The position numbers were made by a program, and so were the translations under genes. Positions 1-11,600 of a stretch of 64,000 nucleotides of DNA are shown here, one piece after another. Origin of the DNA: Erythrocercus mccallii (taxonomy: Eukaryota; Chordata; Aves; Passeriformes; Dicruridae); contig VZRG01001987.1 in the NCBI GenBank assembly GCA_013397435.1, positions 3,746-67,745 on the forward strand, read 5' to 3'. The number at the start of each line of letters is the position of its first letter. Positions within the stretch are counted from its first letter, which is position 1. The notes beneath the pieces were generated by a model, which was not told the origin of the DNA, did no database searches, and saw only the letters and a program-made list of their open reading frames with translations.

Positions 1-22
1 TATATATATATATATATATATA
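1..22. repeat. (TA)n simple repeat at the window edge
   Basis: The window opens with eleven uninterrupted TA dinucleotides and then ordinary AT-rich DNA. The tract is cut by the window edge, so its full length is unknown. It is a plain microsatellite with no gene association that I can see. Confidence 0.9.
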
Positions 23-760
23 ATTATCTTTAATCCTAAGTCCTAAGTATATTCTGGTAGAACCTGAAATCACCTTTGTAACAGGTGGGCACTGCATGGA
101 GAGCAAAGCTGTGTCTGAGGGACAGGACTGCATCTTTTGAGAGGGATTAGATGTTTGCACAAGTGTGGGCACGGCATTCATGTGTGCCATGTACAGACAT
201 CCTTGGTTTCTGTGGTAGAGCAGAGATGATTTACCCGCATAGCAGGGTCATTTGTTAGGGTGAAGTCATCATTGTTCTGTTCCTGGAGCAATAGAGAGGT
301 GCATCCATATACAGGATAGTGCAAAGTAAAGGGGAAACTCATCCTTCTCCTCCAAGATTGTGCTTTGGCCTCTTGTATAGGCCACATCCTACCCTCAGAT
401 GGGAGCAGTGCTCAGCTACTGATAACATGAGGAGGAGTTGAATCTGAAGCCCAGCGCCCTTTTGCACAGGGAAACCATTGCAAAACAAAGGCAGGGTGTG
501 AATTTAAAGTGCAATAGCTGTTCTGAGTGTACTTCTCATGTGGGCAGTCTTATTCTGCTCTGAGAGGTCTTTGTGCAGTTCTGCTTCATCCAGTGCCAAA
601 GGCACTCTGAGTGCAGAAAGAAGAATGCCCACACAGGGAGCGGATAGCTTTTCCAGGCTATTTCACCAAGCTGAAGAGTCCCAGGAGATGCCATGTTTTC
701 ATGTCCCCATGAGTGTTGCAGGAGCCTACCCCTCATTCATCTCACACTCCACTCAGGCTT

Positions 761-1058
761 TCACAGGAGAGCTTTGTGATGGGTGTGTGGTGGAGTTGTG
801 TCTTCTGGACCCTGCCAGGTGCAGTGTGCATCACTCATTTGCTTGAACTTTTGGGGCTGATCTCTGAGGATCTTGGTCTTGTCTGGGCGTTCCTGGCACT
901 GCAGTTTGGCATACTCCATCAGGGCCATCACCTCTTATGGTGTGTCCAGGCTGCCGAAGAGGAACTCCTGTGAGAATGTGCCTATGTTCATGTGTTGTTC
1001 CTTTTCCTGTGAAATTACCAAGCAAACCTGTGCACTGGGTATGATCGTTATCTGAACA
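761..1058 (-). pseudogene. Interrupted coding-like fragment, protein family not recognised
   Basis: Read on the minus strand, one frame gives a protein-like composition (IIPSAQVCLVISQEKEQ, then FLFGSLDTP), meets a TAA at 937-935, and continues in the same frame with EVMALMEYAKLQCQERPDK and about 40 more residues until TGA at 763-761. Just upstream on that strand a run of nine T, four C and an AACAG at 1059 look like a polypyrimidine tract with a 3' splice site, so the patch could be a dead exon rather than a processed copy. I cannot name the family. It lies antisense to LPP. Each open half is only about 45-60 codons, which chance can produce, so this is a suspicion based on residue pattern and not on length. 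Confidence 0.25.
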
Positions 1059-3529
1059 CTGTTGAACGGGGAAAAAAAAAGCCCATCTGTTCTACAAAGA
1101 GGCAGTGTAAAGAGCAGGCTCTGTGACTAAAGAAATTCACATCTGTTTAGCAGAACCATCAAATGGTGAGCAGAGGAGCCTAATGTGAATCACATGTTGA
1201 AACCACAAGTATGAGTGAGATGGGCTGCAAAAGAGAGAGCCTGAAAGTGTTGATCCATGTGAGCAACTGTTGATTTCTCTCCTTATTCTTTGCCTCTACC
1301 AGTTTCCTGAGCTAATGATGCAGAATCAAAAAATCAGGGATTTGCACATGTCTATGCATACTTATGTATTTAAGTTTGTATTCATTGCATGATTAATTAA
1401 CCTTCCTATGTTGTTTTGAGCCATTTGATCATAACTTCCACTAGAAGGGCTCTGGGTGATGGAGGAGCTGCAGAGGAGGGACTGTGAGGCTGACATGAAT
1501 AGAGCAGGTGAAGCTGTTCCCCTAGTGGAGGTGCTTCACAAAAAATGGTCCTGGGGTATCTTGTTTTAAAAAAAGAAATTAACTTGGAAGTGATTCCTTG
1601 TGATAATGTCTCCAGCAGTGTCATCTCAAGGAACCTGATGGAGCAATCTAGAAGCTTCAAAGGTTAGGTTATGTCTTCACATGCTCAAGCTATTTTCAAA
1701 ATAGGTATCTGTGTAGTAGTCCTAACTGACTGCATCTTTCCATGGATCAAAGAAATTTGTTGCCTAGGTTTTCCCCTTAGTATTTTAAGCCCTGCAGAAA
1801 CAAAGGGCAGCTCAAGTTTCTGTATTGGTTGCATTTGCAATTTATTTCTCTTTTGTGCCAAGAACATATCAATACAATTTCAAAACACTATATTTTGTGA
1901 CTTGAGGCAGCAGTTTCTAACTAAAAAACAAGAAGGCTTTGGGGAGGTACACACAGCTCAGGTGTCTCAGTGAAGGTTATTTGACTGGTCTCCATAGCTC
2001 CTTAGATTGTCCATGCAGAAGAGCAAGCATCTTCTCTCCCACAGGATCCTGTGAAAAGAAACATGAAGTGATTTTAGTCTCAAATGTGGTTTCTTGATGC
2101 TGCCTTGCCTTTTGTCCTAGATATTTTGCAGCAAATGAGGCCAAACTTGTGGAAACAGAGTGGTGGAAGATAGGCTGTTAGACCTGATTTGCACAGATCC
2201 TGCTCTCCTGCAGCTCAGGCTGCCCTCTGTAGCTGACAGGGATCTGTGTACAGCTCGCCTGGGATGTGAGCTCTGCAGGAGCCGCTGGAGGTAATGAAGC
2301 ACTTAAGGGCTGATGTGTTGAAGGTCCCCAAGGAATGATTAAGGTGTTGGCAGCTGTGTTACTTTGAAAGAGAAATATGTGCATTACACAGCAGAGGCAT
2401 GCTGAAATGCCTTTCAGACGCTTAGTTGTGTGTTGGGAGCATGCTTTGCCTCAGACCCGAGAGATAGTGGAAGCAGCTATTGAGGGGCATTTGATAAATG
2501 GAGCTCTGTGTGTATTTACCAGCTGCAGGACCCAGCCGCCTGCCCTAGCACAGCTCAGAAACAAGTGGTTGCCAGCAGTGGCTAAAATGCAGCAGCATAT
2601 AAATATCTTTGGATATTTTAAAAGTTTGGTTCTTCCTTCAGTCTAGCAGTACTCTCTGCTCATGATTGATTTCTTCTCTTCCATCACCCCCTGCCAGTCT
2701 TTTCAGAGAAAGTGCAGTGAGGGTAAAAGAGCATCGGGATGTTTTCCTGGAGACTGTCAGATGTGAGCTATTCTGCATCTAGGGAACTGGTGTGGCCAGT
2801 CTAGTATGAAAACTCTTTCGTCACAACAGAACTTCATACTGATTTCTGGAAAGGGGAACAAATTATTAATTTGGATGGTCAAAACCAGAAGGCAGCAAAG
2901 CGATAGTGGTGGAACAACTGGAGTCAGCTTTTTAATAGGATGAGCTTGTTTAGCAAACTCACATGGCCAGTGTGGATGCCTGGCTGGGTTAACTTCATTG
3001 CTGGTACTGTGATTTGCACCAGCTGGGGAATTAGCTCCCAGAGGTTTGCGTGTCACTGTTCTTGAATGAATGCACATCTAGTTAAAAGGGAAGAGCAGCA
3101 GTTTCTTGGGCTGGTGCTGGGTGCTTTTATGAGTTTCAAAGTAGAATTGAAAATCAAATTTCAAGCACTTGTCTTCTGTCACAAGTTTCTGTTCAGAGCA
3201 GAACTAATGCCCTATGGATACTAAGCCAGAGCTTTATCTTCATGACACTCCACAGTGTCACGATCAGTTTTGTATTTGTGTTCAATATTCCTCTTCACCC
3301 ATTTTCCTGTGCTTTAAGAACACCACCCCCCTCTTTGAACAGGTGTCTTCTTAATGAGCTATATGTCATATTTATTGCAAGTAGCATAGGGGTAGCTAAC
3401 ACTATCTTGTCACCTACGCTTCTATCTGTGTGGCCATGGCATTGTGGAGCTCCTCCAGCTTAGGCACCATCTCAAAAGAGGAATTTTATTCTCTTTATTT
3501 CTTGACAGAAGGATGTGGAGTCGGCAGTG

Positions 3530-3905
3530 AACACCCAGTCAAATATGAGTCCAGTGTGTGCTGTGATTGTCAATAAAGCAAACTGGATATAGGGCTGCTT
3601 CAGGAGGAGCTTGGACTGTAGACTGAGATGAGTTATTGCTCACCTTTCCTCACTATTGTTGAGGCTGTTACCCAGTCTTGAGTCCACCAGTTGAAATGGG
3701 ATGTTGAACAGGTGGAGAGAGTCCAGAGAAGGGTCAGTCAGGGGCTGAGAGCACATGGCCTACAAGATGAGACTGAGAGAGCTGTGGCTTCTGTCTCTGA
3801 TAGAAAGGAGGCAAAAGAGTGATCCATTGGCAGCCTGTGACTACTGCCAGGGGCCTTCTGAATGTGTCAGAGCCAAATGTTTTCATCCAGATGGCAAAAT
3901 AAAGT
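3530..3905 (+). mobile_element. Diverged CR1 LINE fragment, sense orientation
   Basis: The segment follows the end of CR1 ORF2 in order. A degraded equivalent of the 'gtcaataaagcaaactgg' block comes first. It is followed by 'gttgaacaggtggagagag' and 'tccagagaagggtcagtcag', which match the avian CR1 consensus around the reverse transcriptase C-terminus (the ERVQRR region). The remainder decays into a weak match to the 'ctcattgcagcc' 3' part. Frameshifts and stops leave no usable frame. It lacks the standard CR1 3' terminus and looks older than the copy at 6.75 kb. Edges are approximate. Confidence 0.65.
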
Positions 3906-6749
3906 GCTGTGAGCATGCATAATGGATTGGGAGATTCAGCTGGAGAGTTGGAAAAGCATTTTCATTGGGAAAGTAGTGTAACAGGGTCACCAGGTAGCAA
4001 GGGATTCTTCATTTTGAAGGTTTTCCAGGACAAAGCCACAGCAAGCCTTACCTAGAGCTGGTGATAATTTAGTCTCCTGCTAAAAGCAGGACTTGGTAGC
4101 CTGCAGAGATCCTGTCTTTCCTGACAGTACTGCAGGCTTTCAGCTTCTTTAAGGAGGAAGCAATTTAAATCTTTATTTTTGCTTTGTGTTGCAGAAGCAA
4201 GACAAGAAGACACTGGGGTGCTCCTGTGTTAGTGATGTCAAGTCACCTGTTGTCATGAAACTCAAGAGAAATGTAGTCTTTTTCTTGATTGTTTATACAA
4301 AGAGTTTGTGTACTTCCTTTCTTACAGTTTTCATACACTCAAATATCTTGCTTCCGTTAGCAATCTCTGTAGTATCAATTTCCAGTCACCTGGCAGCACT
4401 TTTCTTTAAGATACAGGATTTTCCATAGGAGAAAGGCTATTTCCCCTGATTATTTGCAAAGTGCTATGAGCTGAGCTACCAAAACCAAGATACAGGTTGG
4501 TGCAGTGGTCAGGAAGAAGTCATCCAGGGATTTGTAGTACTTAAAGCTGTGACTTCCAGGGAGAATCTGAGGGAGGAAAAGTTAAGTGGATCAGGTGGGA
4601 GGAAGAGAATTAGGGATTAAAGATTTTGGTCCTGGAAATAGTTCCTGCCCATTAATTGATTTAATTGCTTGATTTTTAGGCAGTACAGTATCAAAGTCTG
4701 GATTCTACTGCCAGCTCCATGAGCTGTCAAAAGAAGGTTATGGTGGTGATGGATCCACACACTCTTCCTTCCTGAGTGGAGCCTGTGCTGTGCCTGTGCT
4801 CTGAGCTGCAGCTCCTTTTCCATCCACAGAAATCCTCTTGATGGCTTGAGGTTCAGACTGCCAGTTGCAAATGTGTGTTCTTCCAGGTGGGGCAACATCT
4901 GACTCTTTCTGCAACCACAACTATTTTAGAAGAGGAGTGAAATGCAGGGAACCCCATCATAAATACAAAGCCCACATACACCCAGCCAGCCTTGCTGGGT
5001 AGGACCTCAAGCTCAGCACTGTTTCCTTGTTCACTCTATCAGCTTCCCACTGAGCTCAGATCTCTGCTGTTTCTCCCCAGGCTGATCCACACACACACTG
5101 CTCTGCAAAGCTAATACAATTATCTGTGTGTCAGTATGCTGCCACGGTTTACAGCCAGCATCAGCATCCAAAGTACCTGAGTTTGTTCCAACAGCCTTAA
5201 TTTTGCTATTTCTTGTTGTCCTGTTTTCTTTTCACTTAAGTGAGACTCTTGATATGCCTGATTTCAGTACATCTCCATCAGTTGAGAAGTCCAATCCCTT
5301 AATAATTTTATTTGATGGATAAGCTCTGTGTTGCTTGGCAGTCCCTTGCTGAAGTAGGCAGCCAAGTACTGAGCTGTGCTGTAGGCAAGACACTGAATAT
5401 GGGCACAGAAGGAATAAAGGCAGATTTTTGGCAGAGAGGTCTTGAAAATAAATCGTACGCAGGAAAATAATATTTGTGTAAGGGAGCTCATGATCCGAGA
5501 CTCCCAGAATAACCTTTCTGCATAATTCCCAGTTTTACTGTCTCTTTGAATATATTTCCTCTCTTATTTTATATACAAATTTCTGAAACATCCATCTCAA
5601 ACTTTTCTTTGTGGTACAGCAAAATTCTCACAAATGTGTAGGTCAAGTTGTGAGGGCAAGAGGCTCTAAGGACTGGAAGAAATCTGGCTGGCTCAGAGCT
5701 ACCTCCTGGCTTGGGTTCTTAGGTTCAGGAATAAACTGTATTTTAGTAAGCCAGCAGGTCTACCTACTCCGTTGCAATTGCCTTGAGGTTTATTGTGACC
5801 GCAAGTAGCTGAGGCCTTGGATTGATATTTTATCCAATATGATTATGTTTGGAGTAGTTGAGGATTGTCTCATGCCACAGAAGCCAAGAATCAGCTTGCT
5901 CTCTGGTGAAGTTACAGTGCAGTCATTAGAGTTGTATTAGATTAGATAGTGCTATCTGTCTCCAGGGAGCCAGATCTCTTTGTTTCAGTTCACATGGACA
6001 AGTCAAATTCAATTTATTGGGATTTTAAAGCCTAGTTTGTCATCTGACACCAGGATGTGACATGGCTGTAAAAGGAAGATCTCATTCATCAGCTTTTATG
6101 CATGTGTTTTGCAGCAGCAGCCAAATTCAAATAGCCAGTATCTAATCCCAAAACTCCTAATGCAATTATATTGGGAAAGAAAAGTTTTATGTTTAGTTTG
6201 CCATTCTACCTTTTCCACTACTGAAGCTGATACAAGAAAAATGAGCTAAAATGGAAATGTAAGGGTGAGTTCTTGGTTGATATCAAAATTGTCCCAGAAG
6301 CAGGGTTTTGAAGTAAGAATGATTGTGACATTGGGTTGATATCTGATGAAATATTTTCATGATGACATTAACTTTTTTCAAGCATCTTTGTACCAGAGAG
6401 ACTGTTCTCTACCATCACATCTTTGCAGCCTCCACTACACACCTGCTGTCTTCCTTTCATGTCTCAGTAATACTCTAGAAGTTGTAGTGACTTAAAAGTG
6501 TACAACGAAAGTCACATCCCCAACTGATGTGGATCTGATGAAAAATAAATGAACTGTGGATGCAGCTAGGAAAAAAAAGTTACTTTCCAAGTGTTGGTTA
6601 TTTACTTAAAAGAATGGGCACAAGCTCTGTTCATTTGCAAATTATTGCAACTAGAAAATAAGGAATATAATGTTGCATTGCCAGTAGGTGATATTGCTGG
6701 CATATCTTAAGTGGAATACAATATCTTGCTGCAAACTGGAAGGAGCTGT

Positions 6750-7594
6750 AGAATCCCTCGATAACAGGGAGGCACTTCAGAGAGACCTTGATAAATTAGA
6801 GGATGGGGCAATCACCAGCCATATGAAGTTCAACAAAAGTGCTGGATTCTGCACCTGGAATGGGGCAACCCTGGATGTACGGACAGACTGGGAGTGAGAG
6901 GTTAGAGAGCAGTGCCATGGAAAAGGACCTGGGGGTCCTGGTTGGTGGCAAGTTGAACATGAGCCAGCAGTGCCCTGGCAGCCAGGAGGGCCAACCCTGT
7001 CCTGGGGTACATCAGGCACAGCATCACCAGCTGGGCAAGGGAGGGGATTGTCCTGCTCTGCTCTGCAGTGAGGTGGTCTCACGCTGAATATTGTGGACAG
7101 TTTTAGGTGCCACAACATAAGGAAGACATGAAACTATTAGAGAGTGTCCAAAGGAAGGCAGTGAAGATGGTGAAGGGCTTTGAGGGGAGGCTGTATGAGG
7201 AGCAGCTGAGGGCACTTGGTCCGTTCAGCCTGGAGGAGGCTGAGGGGAGACCTCAGTGCAGTCACAGCTTCCTCCTGAGGGGAAGAGCAGGGGCAGGCAC
7301 TGATCTCCTCTTCGTGCTGACCAGCGACAGGACCTGAGAGAATGGCCTGAAGTTATGTCAGGGGAGGTTTAGGAAATATTAGGAAAAGGTTCTTTCCCCA
7401 GAAGGTGGGTGGGCATTGAAACAGGCTCCCTAGGGAAGTGGTCACAGCACCAAGCCTGGCAGAGCTCAAAAAGCATTTGGACAATGCTCTCAGGCATTTG
7501 GTATGAGTCTTGGAGATGGTGCTGTGTAGGGCCAGGAGTTGGACTTGATGATCCTTGTGATCCCTCCCAGCTCAGTAGGTTTGTGATTCTGTGA
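6750..7594 (+). mobile_element. 5'-truncated CR1 LINE with 3' end, sense orientation
   Basis: This is the clearest transposon in the window. Pieces of the CR1 ORF2 C-terminus appear in order in shifting frames: LQRDLDKLEDGA near 6777, MEKDLGVLVGGKLNMSQQC near 6918, then HKEDMKLLESVQRKAVKMV near 7113 and GRLYEEQLRALGPFSLEEA near 7185. The 3'UTR follows with 'aacaggctccctagggaag', 'caggagttggacttgatga' and a terminal 'tgattctgtga', the usual avian CR1 tail in place of poly(A). It is typical of CR1 in being cut at the 5' end, so it holds no apurinic endonuclease region and only the tail of the reverse transcriptase. Several frameshifts and stops make it dead. The left edge is approximate. Confidence 0.92.
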
Positions 7595-8334
7595 AACCCT
7601 TCTGGGTGCAAATGAAGTCACAGGTGGCAGTCTGGGGTTTTTGAGTCACAAAATAATTGATTTTGATCCCTCAAGGGTTTTCTGGAGCTCATCTGTGCCA
7701 ACTACTTACTCAAACCAGGATGCACTTTGAATTTAAGTCAGGTCTTTTGGAGGATCCCATGGAAGTTTGATTGAAGCTGTTAAAGCCAGAATGAAATATT
7801 ACCAGACTTTATTCTTCAAGGAATAATTCATCAGTGCTCTAACTGGGTTTCTTTTTCCTTTAATTCCTCTGATTACATTAGTGACATCCCACAGCAGGAA
7901 ACAGGTGACTGCTCTCAGTCCTGTTTAGCTGAAGAAGTGACTTTGATTTTGTTTACTTATGTATTTATTTTACTTTGAGGGAATTGAGATGAAGATACAA
8001 ACCCTTGCCTTATCCAAGCAATTGAAATTAACTATGAAACTGAGAGGAAGAGGCAGAGTTAAACTTGCTCCAGCTGATACCTGCTGTGAAAGACTAGAGC
8101 TGAGCATTAGGAAATGTGCGTAAACGACGTAAAATGGGTGAAAGCAATGAAACCTGATCTTGGGGAGGTATTTGCCACAAGAACTCAAAGTCCATCTGTG
8201 TGAGTTTGCCTAGGGTCAGAAAGGCAGTCACTGGAGGGTGATAATGGCTTCCATTCTTCTTCATCACCTCTCAAAGTCTCTTGGTGGCTCAGTTGACTCT
8301 TCTTAGAGTCTCTTCACTGCTCAGTGGTGGTAGA

Positions 8335-8690
8335 GGTCAGACCAGCACCATGCACAGGATTCCCAGTGCTCGGAGATGTTCCTGAAGCTCCGTGACGAAG
8401 GTCGGGAGTCAATTTGCTGCTGGGGGGTTTTGAGGGAAGAGCTTTATTGAGCTGGTCAGTATTGCAGGAGTTAAATTGCAGATCAGCAGCGATTAAGGGA
8501 GTTCCAAAGGACTACCAATTCCCCAAATCATATAATTTGCCATATGATGTAAAATTGATGAGAGTAAGTAGTACCATATGGGAAAGACATCCCAGGAGAG
8601 TTTGTGCTGAGTTTATAAGTAGCTTTGGCACTTCCTATTTTTGGTTAAATATTCCTATTTTTGGTCTCTAATGAGACCTGAATTTTGACA
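8335..8690 (-). mobile_element. Possible solo LTR of an endogenous retrovirus
   Basis: Read on the minus strand, the segment starts with TGTCAAAATTC at 8690. It then has an inverted repeat GGTCTC-n4-GAGACC (8663-8678) and two 14-base direct repeats 20 bases apart (8632-8645, 8652-8665). A TATA-like TTATAA lies at about 8618-8613 and an AATAAA at 8448-8443, followed by about 110 bases that could be U5. That order (TG start, enhancer-like repeats, TATA, polyadenylation signal) is what an LTR shows. I could not find a matching target-site duplication or a clear CA end, and no internal retroviral sequence is adjacent. It may instead be unique DNA with chance signals. Confidence 0.35.
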
Positions 8691-11600
8691 TTATACCCTC
8701 TTTTGAAGGCCACAAGAAGTAGAAGAGTATGGCTAGAGATCAGGTGCCATGAATGAAGAAATAACTTCATTTAACCTTCAGAGGGGAACAGTGCCAAGAA
8801 AAACAAGCAGCTTTGGGAGTTTATAAAAGAGCAAATTTCTCTGGTCAGCCTCAGTCACTGCATTTGACTAATTAGAAGACTGGAGGTGATGAGGACAAAG
8901 CAAAGAACTGTATTTTAGCAGGGTATTTGAGGTTTGTGATTTGGGGAATTTCATGCAGAAAAATGAAGACAAATCAGCTTAGAGGAGAGACATGTACATT
9001 GCAGCTCTAATAGAAAGGGACAATGGGTGAAATAATTTTTGCATTGTGAAAGATGTTCCCTTTGTTTAGTTCTAAAGCTGTTCTTTAAAATTCATTTGGA
9101 AGGTGATGTAAAGTCAAAACTTTTCTCTTTGAGTTCTATTACTTTGATGTAAGAGAAGAGAGTGGGGAGGATGCAGTTTACATTTTTACACTTGACAAAA
9201 TTGAGTTATCAAAGGAGGGTGATGCTTGTACTGTGTATCAGAGAGAAGCCCCAACATGGCTTTCAGTCACATCTACTGTCAACAAACGAGGTCCTAATTC
9301 CCTGTATCTTGTCAATCTCTTGGCCTTAGGAGTGATGGTTCACTGTACACAGTTGATACTAAGACAGAACATCATAGACCTACATCAAACCAGTGAATTT
9401 AGGAAGGCGTGGGATGGAAGACAGAGCAGACAGTCTGTAAGCACAGACGGTTGTTGCTCATTTTTTGTTAAATACTGTTGCTACCCACTACGAAGCATTA
9501 GCTTAATTAACTCAGGGACAAAATCTTCTGTCTTGGCAAAGTCCATCAACATCCAAGGAGTATTCGGTCCATGTTACAAAAATGAAAATGAAATGAAGAT
9601 TTATTTAGGTACAGTGTAATCACAGAAAAGCCAGCCTGTCTCAGAGATGAATGTACTAACAATTTCAAAAGTAGACAAATTGGTACTCTACCCATCCATT
9701 GCTTATCAGATGTAAGGATAAATTGAGTTGAAACCCTCAGTTTTTTTACCTTTGCTTCTCAAAGGTGAATGACATCCTGTAATTAAAAGCAAAAACAAGC
9801 TCTTATGCCCACACATTTGATAAAAGTAAAAGGCAGTGAAAAAACCTTGTCAGGCTGTTATTACTGCATGATATTATCTGCTATTGATATTCCTGGTCTG
9901 ACATTTTTAGATAATGCGGTCTCAGCTTGGGATTTGTGAATTCCAGTTCCTCTGCTGTGGTATATTCTTTCATGGTTTGAATTTTCTGAACTTACAGCAT
10001 TAAGATTGTCCTAATGATAGAACCAGAGCACACTGTTTGCCTTATTTATGCAGTGTGATTTCACTTTTTGCTCTTAATGCTATTTATCATGGTTAGTCTG
10101 GTCTTATCCTCTGCCTTCAAAAGTCGGTGATGACTAATGCTTCCAAGGAAGGAAGGATAACAGAATCCCAGGCATCCACAGCTGATTTCAGTCAGGTTTT
10201 TGTTTTTGATATTATTCATCATTTTACCTCTTCTATTTTAAGTTACTATTCTTAGAAATGGTCTTATGCCATCAGCCACCATTTCAGAAAAGGTAGCTGG
10301 AAAATTGAAGAGAGTTCAGAGTAAATATACGTGAAAGAATCAAGAGAAATCTGCCCTTTACAAGAAGCTTAATTGATGCTTAATTTAAATGTTTTGGTTT
10401 GATTTAAGTAATGATCTGGCTGCATTCTGAAAGGATCTATATAAAGAAGAGAGGCAAGTCTGTAATGCAGATGACAGGAGCATAATAAAATGCAGTGATT
10501 GGAAGAGGATCTAGCTAAATTTTAAGTCAGACATAAAGGAGAAGCTGTAATTATGGTGCTTAATTTTTTGTCCAAACAATTTACCTAATGCTGTGTTGAG
10601 TTCTCCAATGCTTGCATTGTTTCAGTTGAGGCTATGCGTGCTTTATTACCAATATTCTTTAGCTCAGCAGAAGCTTTGCAGAGCAGTAGTTGGGGATAGT
10701 TCAGGGTTAGTCCAGATGATCAATAAGAGGCTTTCAAAGCAGTGACATAGACAAGATTTAAGGGATTTTCAGGGGGGATGAGGCAGTGAATTTGAGAAGG
10801 AGATGTTGCCAGAGTGGTCAGTGAGTAGGGAGTCACAGAAGAAGCTCGTAGCAGTCAGATCAGGAACGGAGCTGTGAGTTAGGGCTGGCCGCATGGCTGG
10901 GGGAGCGTGGCAGGCAGACATGCAGAAGCCAAGACAGAGGGAGGTGTGGCACTGACAGGGAAGCAAGAGGTGCCTGTCCCTCTGGGAGGATTCCCAGGGA
11001 CACGGCCTCTGCTGACAAAGGGCTTTTTCAGCCTTGCTGCGTTAACTGTTGCGTGGCTAGATCTACCCAGGTTTGCCAGGAAGGCACTCATTGAATGCAA
11101 ACAGTGCCTGACTTGCTTGGAGCTGAAATGTGGGGGCAGATATAGATTTAATCTGTAGGTTAGTGTTTCAGTGAAAAAATAACTTTTAATGGAAGAAAAT
11201 AGCTCAAAAGTGAAACGTGCGTTTGCTGGCTGTGTTGCTGGCTAGCCAGAAAAGCACTGCTGTTACCTCTTGGGCGTTCCCATCCAAGTGCAGGCGCCAC
11301 AATGACACTCAGGCAGTGACAAATGTAAGAGTAAGTTTAGAGTAAGGGAATTAGTTATAGGCCCAAGTTTTTCTGTGCTATTTTGATTACTTGTCCACAT
11401 CACAAAATGTTCTGCTCCAAAGAGGCTTCTGATGGAAAACCAGGCAGTATTGCAGGGAGTGGAGAGAGAGCACTGATGGCTTTGTCTGAATTAGCCAGGG
11501 TGCTCCACCATGGAGAAGTCTGCTGAGAGGTGGTGGGCTGTGCTTGTCTACAAGCCACTGTCCCTTACATTTTTCCTTGCTTTTGGCCTTTTACTAGCTG

